From the NCBI RefSeq assembly GCF_963678635.1, contig NC_087066.1:61928054-61992053 (forward strand): a DNA stretch of 64,000 bases, written 5' to 3'. Origin of the DNA: Symsagittifera roscoffensis. Lineage: Eukaryota; Xenacoelomorpha; Acoela; Convolutidae. The notes under the pieces are model-generated. The model was not told where the DNA came from and did not search any database. It saw only the letters and a list, made by a program, of their open reading frames with translations. The position numbers were made by a program, and so were the translations under genes. Positions 1 to 9,800 of this stretch are shown here, in pieces (the first letter of the stretch is position 1; the number at the start of each line of letters is the position of its first letter).

Positions 1-65
1 GCAAGAAATTGACCATTGTCAGCGGAATCCACAAACAAATATCAAAACATTTGTTAAATGAATCA
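1..65 (+). repeat. Dispersed repeat, copy at window start
   Basis: The first 65 bases recur at 4259-4323 with few differences. Both contain the core CAGCGGAATCCACAAACAAA. The core belongs to the GCGGAATCC minisatellite family found again at 4020-4180, 18.6 kb, 26.7 kb, 33.1 kb and 56.5 kb, and in reverse orientation near 62390 and 62565. No coding content is visible. Confidence 0.8.
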
Positions 66-94
66 GTGGATGTCAGCTTACTATAAATTGTATA

Positions 95-340
95 GCTGAT
101 ACTACTCTTAGTTTCAGCAACAGTCAAATACATTTTAGCAAACAGTCGTTTTCCTTCAGAACAGTTCATGATATCTAACACGCAAATACCAGTATAAACA
201 AGATCTGTTGAGACTAGAAGTTTAAGAGTAAGGCCAAGATCGGTATTAGAATAAGAAGTTGCACGATTCTATCCGGCGAAAATAAGATAGCGTGACGAAC
301 AGACGGTGTACCGTATCGGAAATTACTCTTTTTTGAGCCA
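95..340 (+). repeat. Old diverged copy of the E module start (E0)
   Basis: This stretch aligns end to end with 16972-17205 and its duplicates: an imperfect GCTGATACTA...TTAGTTTCAGC stem, then AGTAAGG.CAAGATCGGTAT, then a conserved bulged hairpin and GCAGACGGTGTACC-like sequence. It is clearly more diverged than the copies at 17, 25, 31 and 55 kb. Only the first part of E is present; from 341 onward the sequence is unrelated to E. Confidence 0.8.
259..298 (+). other. Conserved bulged hairpin, E0 copy
   Basis: TTGCACG and CTATC pair with GATAG, CGTG and CGA, leaving a 3-nt bulge (ATT) on the left and a single A bulge on the right. The loop contains GAAAATAA. The same structure is at 17126-17166, 25194-25234, 31565-31605 and 55053-55093. 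Here and at 55053 the distal pairs are TTG with CGA (a G-U wobble); in the other three copies they are TTG with CAA. Helix potential is kept although the flanks have diverged. The function is unknown; it could act as DNA or RNA. Confidence 0.6.
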
Positions 341-2039
341 CCCCGGACTTAAACTCACCTGCTGTGACCATGAGTCGCGAACAAGGCCTCAAAAAACTTA
401 GATTTAACAAATTCAAAGTGGAAATAAGATCATAAGATCAAAAACACACCACAAATGGTTCGATGGTATTGCAAAATTAATGAGTTTATCTCTATGTCTT
501 AATTAGTCTGATCAATTCAAACAAACGAACACCAGACCGAGCCCGTATATCGTGAAACGATGCAGAGTGCAATGGTTATTTCTCTACAAAGGTATCATTG
601 CAGTAGATTTTCAATCACCAACATGAAACATTTTACATGGAGTAGTAATATTCATTACCAAGCCGTATACCTCTCAATGATGTATAAACATATTATGTAA
701 CATATTAGCGACTGATAAAAAGATACAAATGTCTTTCATTTCATCAAATCTGCAGTAAATTTGAAACTTTTGTAAAACTAAAATTAATATTAAAAACACA
801 AAAATTAGTTCGTAAATCAATTTAAAGTTAGTTTATTCAATTTATAAAAATTCCTTGTCTTGAATTACTCACATCCTCAACCACACACAATCCAGCTTCC
901 TTGTTCTTTCAAGTAAAACATAACCATAATCACTCAAAAACTAATATCATTTAAAGCACTAATTTTGAAATCAACCCTTTTATAAATTTAAAACTTTTTC
1001 TAAAAACTCAAAGTTTAACATAAAATTTTGTCAGGGCATATCCTTGTTTCTCTAACAATCTGAATTTTCATTGAAACAGATCATGAAGACTATCCTTGGA
1101 TTTTTGACTTCAAACTTAATTCTAAATTTTATTTCATTTAAAAAATATTTGATCATCAAGGCTTCACTTGGATCAAATAGAAGAAATTTGTTCTCTCCAA
1201 CTCATAATAAAGTGTCAAACCACCTCAAACATCGATTCACTCTCCAACCCTTATCAACGACCCAAGACTAATAGATACTTTTGAATAACTAACCTTTTTA
1301 AAAAAGATAAACAGTGAAGAACTCATCGGTTATTCATCCTTCACTTGAGCCCCTCGTCCTAATTGACCCAGGCTTAAACATACCTAGAATTAGTAAACAT
1401 TAAAACAGAATCTAGCGATCTGTTTGCGTTCTAATTATACGTGCACTTTGTCGATTGATTTACTATTCTCCAGCCCTCGATCATAAATCAAAAGCCATAA
1501 AACTTAATCACCGAGAAAGCACAAAAAACATTCAAACGAATCGATATGCTCTCTATCCAACCCATCTACACTCAACAATCAATGCCCTAAAATTAGGATA
1601 ACATCAAAAAATTGTAACAAGTAACCCCTTAGGAGATAAAAAACCTAACCAGTGGATTTTGCAGCCATCATTCTAACACTTATGTCAAGAGATAATCTAA
1701 GAAACAAACAAACAAAAGTAGAATGATACAATCTTGTAATTACACCACATAAAATTAAATATATCCGATCGAAAACAAAACAAACAAAAAAGAAGACAAA
1801 TAATCACAAAACAAAAACAAATTATTGAACAAAAGTTTTCCAAATCATGAAACGCAGTTTCGGAATCTGACTCAACCACAATACAAGAAGTTCAAAACCT
1901 TCGAGATTTGATTGACTTTGAAAGTAAACCAACAAACGACCAAAAAAAAATCCGAAATCAAAATCCACAACAACATCATTTATGAAAAGTTAACGCAGAA
2001 GTAAAACTTCATACCTTCATAAGCCAGTAAGACTTTTAG
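341..2039. other. AT-rich stretch without recognisable gene
   Basis: I see only short frames (66 aa or less), poly-A and poly-T tracts and no similarity to other parts of the window. A frame at 1071-1271 begins at a non-ATG codon and has low-complexity composition, so I do not call it. The last bases before 2040 read as a pyrimidine-rich tract ending in TTTTAG, a plausible splice acceptor for the next feature. Confidence 0.6.
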
Positions 2040-2307
2040 TTTGGAATCAACCAAAAAGGCAAATTGGAAGGTACTCACTTACCATAATTACGCACGAAAA
2101 TTGACTCAATACGGTGAAAACGTCAACGATGATTCTGTTCTCTACTTTTTCATCCACCCACAAAGCGATCCCGCTAGAGTACAAGCGCAACTTTGCCATA
2201 ATCTAATTGCCAATTTGTTCGAAAAAAGGAATTATCCCATGAAAACAAGAAATTTCCGAATCAAAAAGCAAAAGACAAGTACTCGAACACTATTTACGAG
2301 GCATTAG
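2040..2307 (+). CDS. Possible exon of an unrecognised protein
   Basis: An 88-codon open frame (2041-2307) opens directly after GACTTTTAG, a plausible 3' splice site, and ends at TAG. It has no ATG near its start (first codon TTG), so it is better read as a terminal exon than a whole gene. The composition is protein-like and unlike the AT-rich surroundings: a mixed, charged sequence with YARKLTQYGENVNDDSVLYF and a basic C-terminus. I do not recognise the family. A strong minus-strand donor (GGTAAGTGAG, within 2090-2105) also lies inside, but the minus frames are closed by stops. Confidence 0.35.
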
Positions 2308-2559
2308 TAATATCACTTCATATTACGGTGTATTTACCATTGAAATTTAATCATCTTAATCATCAAATCCTCCACCACAACGGATACAAACATATAATAT
2401 AGAATTAGATTTCTCAAACTGTTTCACAGAGTGTATCAAAACTACACAACACCAAAATTCACGAAGAGCTATTTTTGGATTCCATCATTTATAGCTGGAT
2501 TGAAACTGGATAAATTATTCTCTTGAAACCCACTTTAAACTTTTTCTAAAACCATTTGA
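2308..2559. other. AT-rich spacer
   Basis: Nothing recognisable lies between the possible exon and the diverged T/D repeat. Confidence 0.5.
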
Positions 2560-2890
2560 AAAACTAAAAACTCAAAATAAAAAAAACACGATAATCGATA
2601 AAAAGACACAATCAAAGATGAAAAAACACCTGTTAAAAAACAAAACAAAAAAGAGAACACAAAAAGAGACTCTGCTCAAAGAGAAGGTAAAATCACACTA
2701 TCACAACTGGCCTAAATCACCACGCTTGAGACACGCACCCCTTTGTTGATGAAAGCACCTTTAGGGTGAGCAACTTTTCATAATAACCGAACTAATAAAA
2801 ACACTTTTGCGACAACAAAAAAAAAAATTATAGCTAAAGTAATATCACTAACAAAATGTAGATATAAAAAGCAATGTAATAAGAGTTCTT
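2560..2890 (+). repeat. Old diverged copy of the T-D junction
   Basis: GGCCTAAATCACC...CACGC and GGGTGAGCAACTTTTCATAA align with GGCCTAACCCACC...CACGC and GTGTGAGCAACTCTTTTAAA at the T-D junctions at 16.19, 24.25, 30.62 and 46.9 kb. Because this diverged copy carries T and D joined, that order was probably ancestral. The D part fades after about 2890, before the position of the 76-aa ORF. Confidence 0.65.
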
Positions 2891-4019
2891 AGAGCAAAAA
2901 AAAAAAGTTTAATTAGTTCTAAGGGCAGTAAAAAATAATTATTTTTTTTTGTTTATTACCATACACCGAAGCTTAAGCCAAAACAAGAAAAAGTTCTTGA
3001 AAATCCATGGTACCTTCTTTGCAAAGTGTATGAAAATTGTATGACTAGTATTTTTCATAGACTTAGTTTATGGAATTGTATGATATTTGGTCTATGGAGG
3101 TCAAACCGGGTCTACTTAAAGTTCACAATCGGTTGCTCCATAGTCAAAATTATATATATTACTAAACTGTTGATGCTATCGTAACCTTTTTTTGAAATAC
3201 CTATCTAATCGAACGTAGACATCAACAAAATCTACTAATTTTGGTTGATTTTATTTTGATGTGAAAAACTATTTAAAAAAATTGACTTATCTCAATTCAA
3301 TTCAAAAAAATTTCTGTACTGCGCCAAATTTGCGCAGACGGGTAACCGTATTTTTTCCATTTTCCCATTCTCATAAATTGAAATGGAAAGTTTGTTCATA
3401 TCGCAAAACTAATGCAATAATTGTGCTAGACATGTAATCACCCGGACACAATGTATTCTGATTTAAGCACAAACATGAATTTTAATTCAACTGAGAGTGC
3501 AAAAATTTCATTTTATTTGATCTTTGTTTATTTCCTTTTGCTGAAATAGCAGGAAAACTGAAAAGAAGATGCTTGACATCCGTTCACCAGTTGTTGAAGT
3601 TTCATTGATTAAAGAAAAGAGGTTGCACTAAAATTGCTGAAAAACAAAAAAATGCTCTTTAAAAGCGAGATAAAAACTACTAGTTTTTTTCGCCTCAATT
3701 CTCTCAACTTCATCCATACATCCAACAAGTCGATTTACTAGCCGTAACAGTGACTTAGTTCACAATTCACTTTACGGTAGTATTTCTTACCTACTACAGC
3801 AGACAGTGGCTTAGTTCACTGAAGGTATCTACACTACGAGTCCAAACTGTGCACTGGATAGGCGCGAAAGTTTGTGTCTGTATGTTCCCGGATTCCATAG
3901 ACAAACTTTTAAATATAATCCAAAAAGTCAATGGATTCCAATCACAAGACTTCCGTGGATTCCGCGTATAAATACTTGTAACGTAAGTTTTGTCTGAATA
4001 TTTGTTGTGTCACGGACTC
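2891..4019. other. AT-rich stretch without recognisable gene
   Basis: Long A and T tracts and no convincing reading frame. A short imperfect direct repeat with the core CTTAGTTCAC occurs twice in 3740-3830. Confidence 0.55.
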
Positions 4020-4180
4020 CGCAACAAGCGAAAATAGCTAGTTGTTCTGGATTCAGCAACTGTAAGTGGATTCCACAAAATGTAAGTAGAAGCCGCAAAT
4101 GTAAGTGTAGTCCGCAAAATTTGTAAGGGGAACCCGCAAATTTCAGCGGATTCCGCAAAATGTAAATGGATTCAGAATTT
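4020..4180 (+). repeat. GCGGATTCCGCAAA minisatellite
   Basis: About six degenerate units of 20-23 bp, each with a version of GGATTCCGCAAAATGTAAGT. The inner GCGGATTCCGC is nearly self-complementary, so each unit can fold on itself. The minus-strand frame across 3928-4296 is a by-product of the repeat and not a gene. Related arrays end every E module. Confidence 0.75.
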
Positions 4181-4258
4181 TGTCTATTACTGCATTTGCA
4201 TATGAACAATTGAAAGCTAGAGTTGGAATTCTTATCTTTAGCAATGCGCAATATAAAG

Positions 4259-4323
4259 GCAAGAAATTGACCATTGTCAGCGGAATCCACAAACAAATCT
4301 CAAAACAATTGTTAACTGAATCA
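4259..4323 (+). repeat. Dispersed repeat, second copy
   Basis: Direct repeat of bases 1-65 beginning GCAAGAAATTGACCATTGTC. It abuts the minisatellite at 4020-4180. Confidence 0.8.
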
Positions 4324-4379
4324 AAAACCGAATAAGTTCAATTTTTTGGGTGAGAGTGTATGGAAATACAACACTCAGC

Positions 4380-5130
4380 ATATCGCCCATTTAGGTCAGT
4401 ATTTGGGATTGAGTCAAATCCAAATACTGATTTTGGAAGCTTAACATCGAATAAATAAATATATGTAGTCCGTGGCTTGAGACTTTTTGAAAACACAACG
4501 CACAGCATATCGCCGACTTAAGTCATTATTTGGGATCGAACTTCAGATTAAAATAGGTCAAAATTGGGATCGGTATGTCAGTAAATGAGATTGCAGTTCA
4601 GTAGGTCGGTATTTGGAATCGAAGTTGAGAACGAAATTGTCAGGATTTGAGATCAAAATTGGGTTGACAGGGACTGAGACCAAACGTTTCAACTGGTAGT
4701 TGATCAATGTAGTAGCTGATATTGATTTTTTCTGTTGACCAGTAAATAAAAGATATAATTTTAAACGCTATACTACACATATAGATAATGTGAACGGAAC
4801 TCGCAAACAAAATGCGGATTTAACTTATAATTTGCGGATTCCACTTACACGTTGCCGATTCCGCTTACAGTTCCAGAATCCACGACATCTCAATTTAACT
4901 AAGCAAGGTCTTAATATTTGTTTGTGGATTTCACAAACTGTTCTAGATTCCGCAAGTACTGCAGCGGATTCCGCAAAATTGCCTATTTTCGGAGCGATTT
5001 GGAGCGGTACAGCTTTCCAGGTTTTTTATGCGGAACCCAAAACAGCGAAGACGATCAAAGAAAAGTAGCAAAGTTGCGGATTCTGCGACAAATCTGATTT
5101 GGCATGTTGCGAAATCCGCTTACAATGCAC
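4380..5130 (-). repeat. Inverted copy of the E-module right end
   Basis: Read on the minus strand, this stretch matches 56500-57110: GCGGAATCC-type units, then TTGATCA.CTACCA, then a ladder of ACTTCGATC/AATTCC-type units of roughly 26 bp. It is the only large inverted relative of a module in the window. Short frames across it (for example 4790-5068) come from the repeat. Confidence 0.7.
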
Positions 5131-5171
5131 AGAACGCACCGTAATAAACTTTAAAGTTCGTTCTGTGCATT
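5124..5171. other. Perfect 13-bp inverted repeat
   Basis: AATGCACAGAACG (5124-5136) and CGTTCTGTGCATT (5159-5171) are exact complements around a 22-nt loop that itself contains the palindrome AACTTTAAAGTT. It sits at the edge of the inverted E end. The role is unknown; it may mark an old insertion or rearrangement end. Confidence 0.7.
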
Positions 5172-5409
5172 GGCCTCGTAATAAACCCCGAACTATATCA
5201 CTGATGCAGTACATCCCGTTCAAAAGGGGCATAATTTGTTAAAGTATTTTTTAGCTTAAGGTTGGAAAAGTCAAATAATTCCTAATCACTAAGCGAGGAC
5301 ACTTTCAGAAGTCAAATTACGATTGCTTTTTTTTGCATTGTCTGAAAAAAAATGTCATGCCATATCCAATAACATACAATTCTTTGCTATGCCTTAAATA
5401 GACAGCAGA

Positions 5410-5628
5410 TTGGACAAAGATGAAAGAATAAAAAAATTCAAAATAATTGTTGATAATTCCAACATTCTGGAAAAACAGTTTTTGTCTATGCTCTATGCAC
5501 CAGGGCAAGATATCGAAGAAAAGCCTGATGATGAAATTCTTGATACAAAAAATTTATCCAAGATTTTAGAACAGATTGGTTCCAGCATTGTCAAAGTATA
5601 CAAAAATGAAAGCGAATGTTTTTTTTGA
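5410..5628 (+). CDS. Open frame upstream of gypsy relic, unrecognised
   Basis: A 72-codon frame rich in Asp, Glu and Lys. Its first codon is TTG and no in-frame ATG is near, so it is at best a fragment. It lies about 300 bp upstream of the reverse-transcriptase relic on the same strand and could be leftover from the same element (gag or N-terminal pol), but no motif shows this. Confidence 0.25.
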   Translation: MDKDERIKKFKIIVDNSNILEKQFLSMLYAPGQDIEEKPDDEILDTKNLSKILEQIGSSIVKVYKNESECFF

Positions 5629-5899
5629 AATTTTATGTAATAGCAAGAACTTTTGCAGACCGCTAGTCAAAAAACAATTCAGAAAAAATTGAAACCATGA
5701 GTACAAAGACCAGCTAATTGCAATTCTCGTAATTGAATTCGTCGCAGAAAATCCTTGCACAAATCCTTGAATGGAAACAGGAACAGGAAAGAGGAAGTTG
5801 ATGAAACTATTAAGTTTAGATCTGATTTTGATTTAATTAAAATTATATGTCGGATGATGGTTTTGCAGATTTCATTCAAACCTGAAAAGAAGACCAATA

Positions 5900-6690
5900 T
5901 GTGTTTTCTCATCATACATATGATTTTGGTTACAGGAAACACAAGTTGCATATACCACTAAGAAAAGTGGCTAACTTCAAAAAGCAGAGATCTGGCAAAA
6001 TTTCAGTTCAATTTCGATATAATTAGGACAAACTAATGGACGAGCTGATCCAAACTGGCATAATCAGAGAGTCAAATAAAAAAGATGATATGAACTCTGG
6101 TTTGTAGGCCCATTTCTTATTCTTTTCAAAAGGACTGAATTCCGCTAGTCTTAGATGCTCATTATCTCAATTCAATACCATAAACTATTAACTGTGGTTG
6201 TTCATTAGAACTACGGCCGTTACAATCACTAGTTGTGATTCATCCTGTGCGCATCATCAATTTTTTTCGACTTATGAGGCCCAAATACTAACTAATTCAA
6301 TTGTAGGTAGTAGGCAATTACCTTGTCAGGTAGGATTTTTGGTCGAAAGCCACTCCCAAAGTATTTGAGTAAATTGATGAAATATGCCTTTGGTCATCTC
6401 CTTAAGGCTCAAAAACGATCATATAATTTGATGATATAAGGCTACAAAGCCAAAGCAAATTGAAAAAATTCATAAAAACCCAGTAAATCAATCGTTATTG
6501 CAAAAAAAATAACCTCAAGGCTGCCCCTGATAAGGAAACTCGTATTTACGAAAAGTTAATGATTTAGGACATGTTTTCTCTCCCAATTGCTTGACGTATT
6601 GGTAACTTAAAAATTTTAAAGTCTCCGGAACCAAAAACGGAAGTATTTCAAATGCTAGAAGCTTTGAGATTTCACAGTAACAAATGATAA
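5900..6690 (+). pseudogene. Decayed Ty3/gypsy-type reverse transcriptase
   Basis: Pieces of a retrotransposon RT occur in the correct order in shifting frames. MDELIQTGIIRES (6036-6074) matches the finger region written in the family as DELL..GIIR.S. PLVLDAHYLNSIP (6142-6180) matches the motif RLV.DAR.LN. IVGSRQLPCQVGF (6299-6337) then GRKPLPKYLSKLMKYAFG (6341 on) matches the block before the catalytic YIDD. NLKAAPDKE (6511 on) and LKSPEPKTEVFQMLEA (about 6619-6666) match the palm and thumb region. The catalytic YxDD is not readable, and stops and frameshifts separate the blocks. What is seen is the ordered motifs; the Ty3/gypsy assignment rests on known family patterns. Long terminal repeats were not found. 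Confidence 0.75.
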
Positions 6691-7783
6691 GTTTCCATTT
6701 AGATGCAAAATTTCTCAGCAAAATAGCAAAATGGCAAAAGTTGACGAAACATGACATTGTTTTCCACGCCACAAAAAAAATTCCAAAAATTTTAGGACAA
6801 CAAAAATACCCATTCGAGATATCAAAATTTGTTCGCTTGAAAAAAATAACAAAGGATATGATGAGATACCTGACAAATTATCTGTTTTACAAGACCTTCT
6901 TGACAAGCTTGAAGGTTTAGAGTTTTACGAGAGATTTGTAAAAACTGACCTTCTATTTTAATTTTCAAATACAGTACTCAAAAATTGAACTTAAAGTCCA
7001 GTCGTAGCAAAGATGATTAAACTAAATTAACTTCTTGGAAATCAGATTTCTTGGATTTGATCTTTAAATCTAGTGCATGTGCAAAAGCCACAGATATAAA
7101 TGCATTAACTATTGTTCAGGTACAATCAAATGACCCAGTCATTGAAAAAGATTAGAACAAAATAGGCAAAAAACAAGATCAAATGAGTATAAATTGTCAT
7201 TTTGTCAAGATAAAGGACTAAAAGGAAATCTCCGTCAATTTGAATTGCGGTTCAGTGGGAATCAAAACGATCTGTTATGCATCAAAGAAAAAAAACAAAG
7301 ATATCACTCAATTTTCGGTCTATCACGCCACTGTTTCCTACATGCTTTGGAACTTAATATGAACATCCGCTAAATTGTCGTCATGGCAAATTCTAAACCT
7401 TGGAAGGTATGAAAAATAGTTTTATTGGCGAGAAAAAAATGGGTTATTATGCTTCTTCATGAATGTTTTGATTGTAAAAAAGCTAAAAAGAGCATTTTTC
7501 GATGAAACATCCTTACAGCAATGGGGACAATTAGAGACAACACTAATGAAAACATTTCTTTTTGACCACAGCGTCTGCAGATTCAAAAGAAGCAGTTCAA
7601 CTTTTCGAAAATTGTATAATACCTTTGGTTTTGGTTGGTTGTATTAAGGAGAGTCAGCCACTGACTGCTCAAGATGCTACACTTGTTAACAAAAATACTG
7701 TCAGAAAAAAAATTCGGATTGGGTTCAAGGCACTAAGGATCTTAGAAAACTTTTTGATTGAGAATCAATTAACCCTAATATAG
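6691..7783 (+). pseudogene. Probable remainder of the gypsy pol relic
   Basis: Protein-like segments continue on the plus strand after the RT: a frame from about 6684 with FHLDAKFLSKIAKWQKL, a stretch near 7230 with NQNDLLCIKEKKNKD, and overlapping frames at 7459-7647 and 7562-7783. Their place fits RNase H and integrase, but I see no DEDD or DDE residues. Sequence near 6440-6490 (KLKKFIK) also resembles the frame ending at 38719 (TKLKKLIRNPANP). Treat this as degraded element sequence. Confidence 0.35.
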
Positions 7784-8505
7784 ACCTAATATAAATTATG
7801 AAATTACTAGATCTGCACAAGGGTCCAACCTGTTAAAACGAAAGACCTTCCTGATCAAAACGTCCCTCAGATCTATATGGACATGGTATTTCTTTCAATC
7901 TGATCGACAATTCCAAAAAAAAATAAAATTTGTAAAGAATTTTTTGCATTTTGACCGCAGTTTTGTATATACGCTTGGATTACTATTTTCTAAAAATGAA
8001 AACAAAAAGAAAAAAGTTAAAATATTCACAGCAAGTAAATCGCCGAAAACGTTTTAAGGCTTTTGCAGTCCATCTTTCCAATGAATCCCTCTTTGAGTGC
8101 AAATGGTACTTCGTTGCAAACTGTAGCTTGAAGTTAGGCTTCCACCAGGCGTTCAAAAACTTTTCCAAACACATCAGCATTTCCCGCACATTTAAAGCTT
8201 TTCATGCACCTGAGCATAAGTTCTCAGCGAGTTTTAGGCGATAACCTAGCCAGAATTGAGGGCAGGCCAAGAGAGCAATAGCTCTTCTCCACCCAGAGCG
8301 CCATTTTTTTTGGAGTCGGAGTCCATATGAACTCCTTTGTTAAATAAAGACTAAGCTAATTACCCCATTAGAGTCGTGGGATTGGGCTATGAAAGACACT
8401 AAAGTTTGGTGGTTGACCTGGTACTTGATGGTAGATGATTTTGGTGGTTGAGTAAAAAGCCAACATCATAGAAAAAACAAACAACCACAGTTAGGCATGC
8501 ACCTA
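7784..8505. other. Region without supported gene
   Basis: It contains a 97-codon plus frame (7951-8244) that starts at a non-ATG codon, is rich in Lys, Arg and Phe, and overlaps an open minus frame. Neither resembles a known family. The rest is short-frame sequence up to the start of mega-unit 1. Confidence 0.4.
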
Positions 8506-8742
8506 AAGCAGGGAGAACTACCGGTAAAACATCTGGTGGAAATCATGGTTGTAGAAGGAAACAGAGCGAGCCAGCTGCAGGCCACATTTGAAACGCTAAA
8601 ACTACACACAGCGTACCAAGAGAAGAACTAACGGAAGAGGACTTACCCTTGTACAGGAGAAACATGAAGGGTATCCTAGGAATGGAGTGTAATGCAACGG
8701 CGACGCAGAAAGACAGAAACCTCCACATCCCGGGTCGAGATC

Positions 8743-8970
8743 CCGCTCAAAAACCGCTCAGGATTTGAGCGGTTTGAGCGGTTTTCCAGCAAGATTTGAG
8801 CGGTTTGAGCGGTTTGGGCGGTTTGGGCGGTTTGGGCGGTTTGGGCGGTTTTTTTTGGAAAAACCGCTCAAACCGCTCAAATCTTGCTTAGAAAACCGCT
8901 CAAAAACCGCTCATTTCTTGCGGTGATTTTCGAACGGTTTTTCAAGCAAGATTTGAGCGGTTTTTGAGCG
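8743..8970. repeat. Left subterminal ACCGCTCAA / TTGAGCGGT array
   Basis: More than 20 copies of a 9-11 bp motif in direct and inverted order, including a run of GGTTTGGGCGGTTTGGGCGG. It makes the end strongly self-complementary. Such arrays are transposase-binding sites in several DNA transposon families; that role is inferred here. At 8976-8989 a second end-like CCTGGTCGAGGTCCC occurs. Confidence 0.8.
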
Positions 8971-9340
8971 GTCTTCCCTGGTCGAGGTCCCAGACTCATG
9001 TCCATACTTTCGCGACAAAACTTTGGCATGTCCAGACTTTCCAGACCAAAATTAGTTCAAAACTTAACAAACTTTTAATGTTTGGATCAATGAGTTGACA
9101 AAAAACCAATTTCTACCTCCCACGTGAGAATACAAACGAGACCAATTTTTTCCTCTATTGCCTCAGCCCACAAACAAAGAAAAGTTAGTTCCCTCCCATT
9201 CTGTGATTTTGCAATTTATTTGGGTGGCTAATTTTTGTGGTAAATTAATAAAGGGGGATGAAAAATTGTATGGGAAAAGATTTGTTGTCAATTTATCGTT
9301 TATTCAGTAAAACTTTTCCAATAATAAATAATACTTGATT

Positions 9341-9468
9341 GCATTAGTTTTACATGGCTGCATTAGTGTTTCCATTTTTGGTTTTATACTTTCTATCGGC
9401 TCTGCATTAGTTTTACATGGCTGCATTAGTGTTTCCATTTTTTTGGTTTTATACTTTCTATCGGCTCT
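9341..9468 (+). repeat. 63-65 bp tandem duplication
   Basis: Two head-to-tail copies (9341-9403 and 9404-9468) of a unit beginning GCATTAGTTTTACATGGCTG, differing by a short T-run change. It lies inside the inverted-end element. Confidence 0.9.
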
Positions 9469-9586
9469 AACGTTTCAGTATTGCGTTTTAATAGTCAATT
9501 CAAAAATAAACCCGTTCACGCATTCGGTATCAAAACTCTCTACATATCGCAAAGGTATTTGAGATGTTAGTCTACACTAGTTTCAG

Positions 9587-9659
9587 GGCAGCATGGCCTA
9601 GCGGATTAGGCGTCTGACTTCGAATCAGAAGATTGGGGGTTCGAATCCCTCTAAGGTCG
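9587..9659 (+). tRNA. tRNA-Arg (UCG), acceptor stem damaged
   Basis: The D arm GCCT/AGGC, the anticodon arm TCTGA-CTTCGAA-TCAGA with anticodon TCG (9620-9622), and the T arm GGGGG-TTCGAAT-CCCTC match the eukaryotic tRNA-Arg plan, including conserved B-box bases GGTTCGAATCC. The acceptor halves GGCAGCA and TAAGGTC pair at only four of seven positions (one a G-U), so it may be a pseudogene or a tRNA-derived fragment carried by the element. No intron is present. A T-rich tract follows, which could end Pol III transcription. Confidence 0.7.
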
Positions 9660-9674
9660 ACTTTTTATTATTAA

Positions 9675-9800
9675 ATCTTGCGCGGTTTTTGAGCGGTTTT
9701 TTTAGATAAACCGTTCAAAAACCGCTCAAACCGCTCATTTTGAAGCAAGATTTTGAGCGTAATTGTCTAAAAAACCACTCAAACCGCTCAAATCATGCTT
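9675..9800. repeat. Right subterminal ACCGCTCAA array
   Basis: Direct and inverted copies of the same motif as at 8743-8970, placed just inside the right inverted end. Its presence on both sides supports reading 8729-9828 as one element. Confidence 0.8.

Noticed and set aside
7951-8244. 97-codon basic frame
   Set aside because: Starts at a non-ATG codon, overlaps an equally open minus frame, and has no recognisable domain or duplicate to test it.
8543-8728. 61-aa minus-strand ORF over the start of the 120-aa ORF
   Set aside because: Non-coding reflection of the plus-strand frame, which is ATG-initiated and intact in A2.
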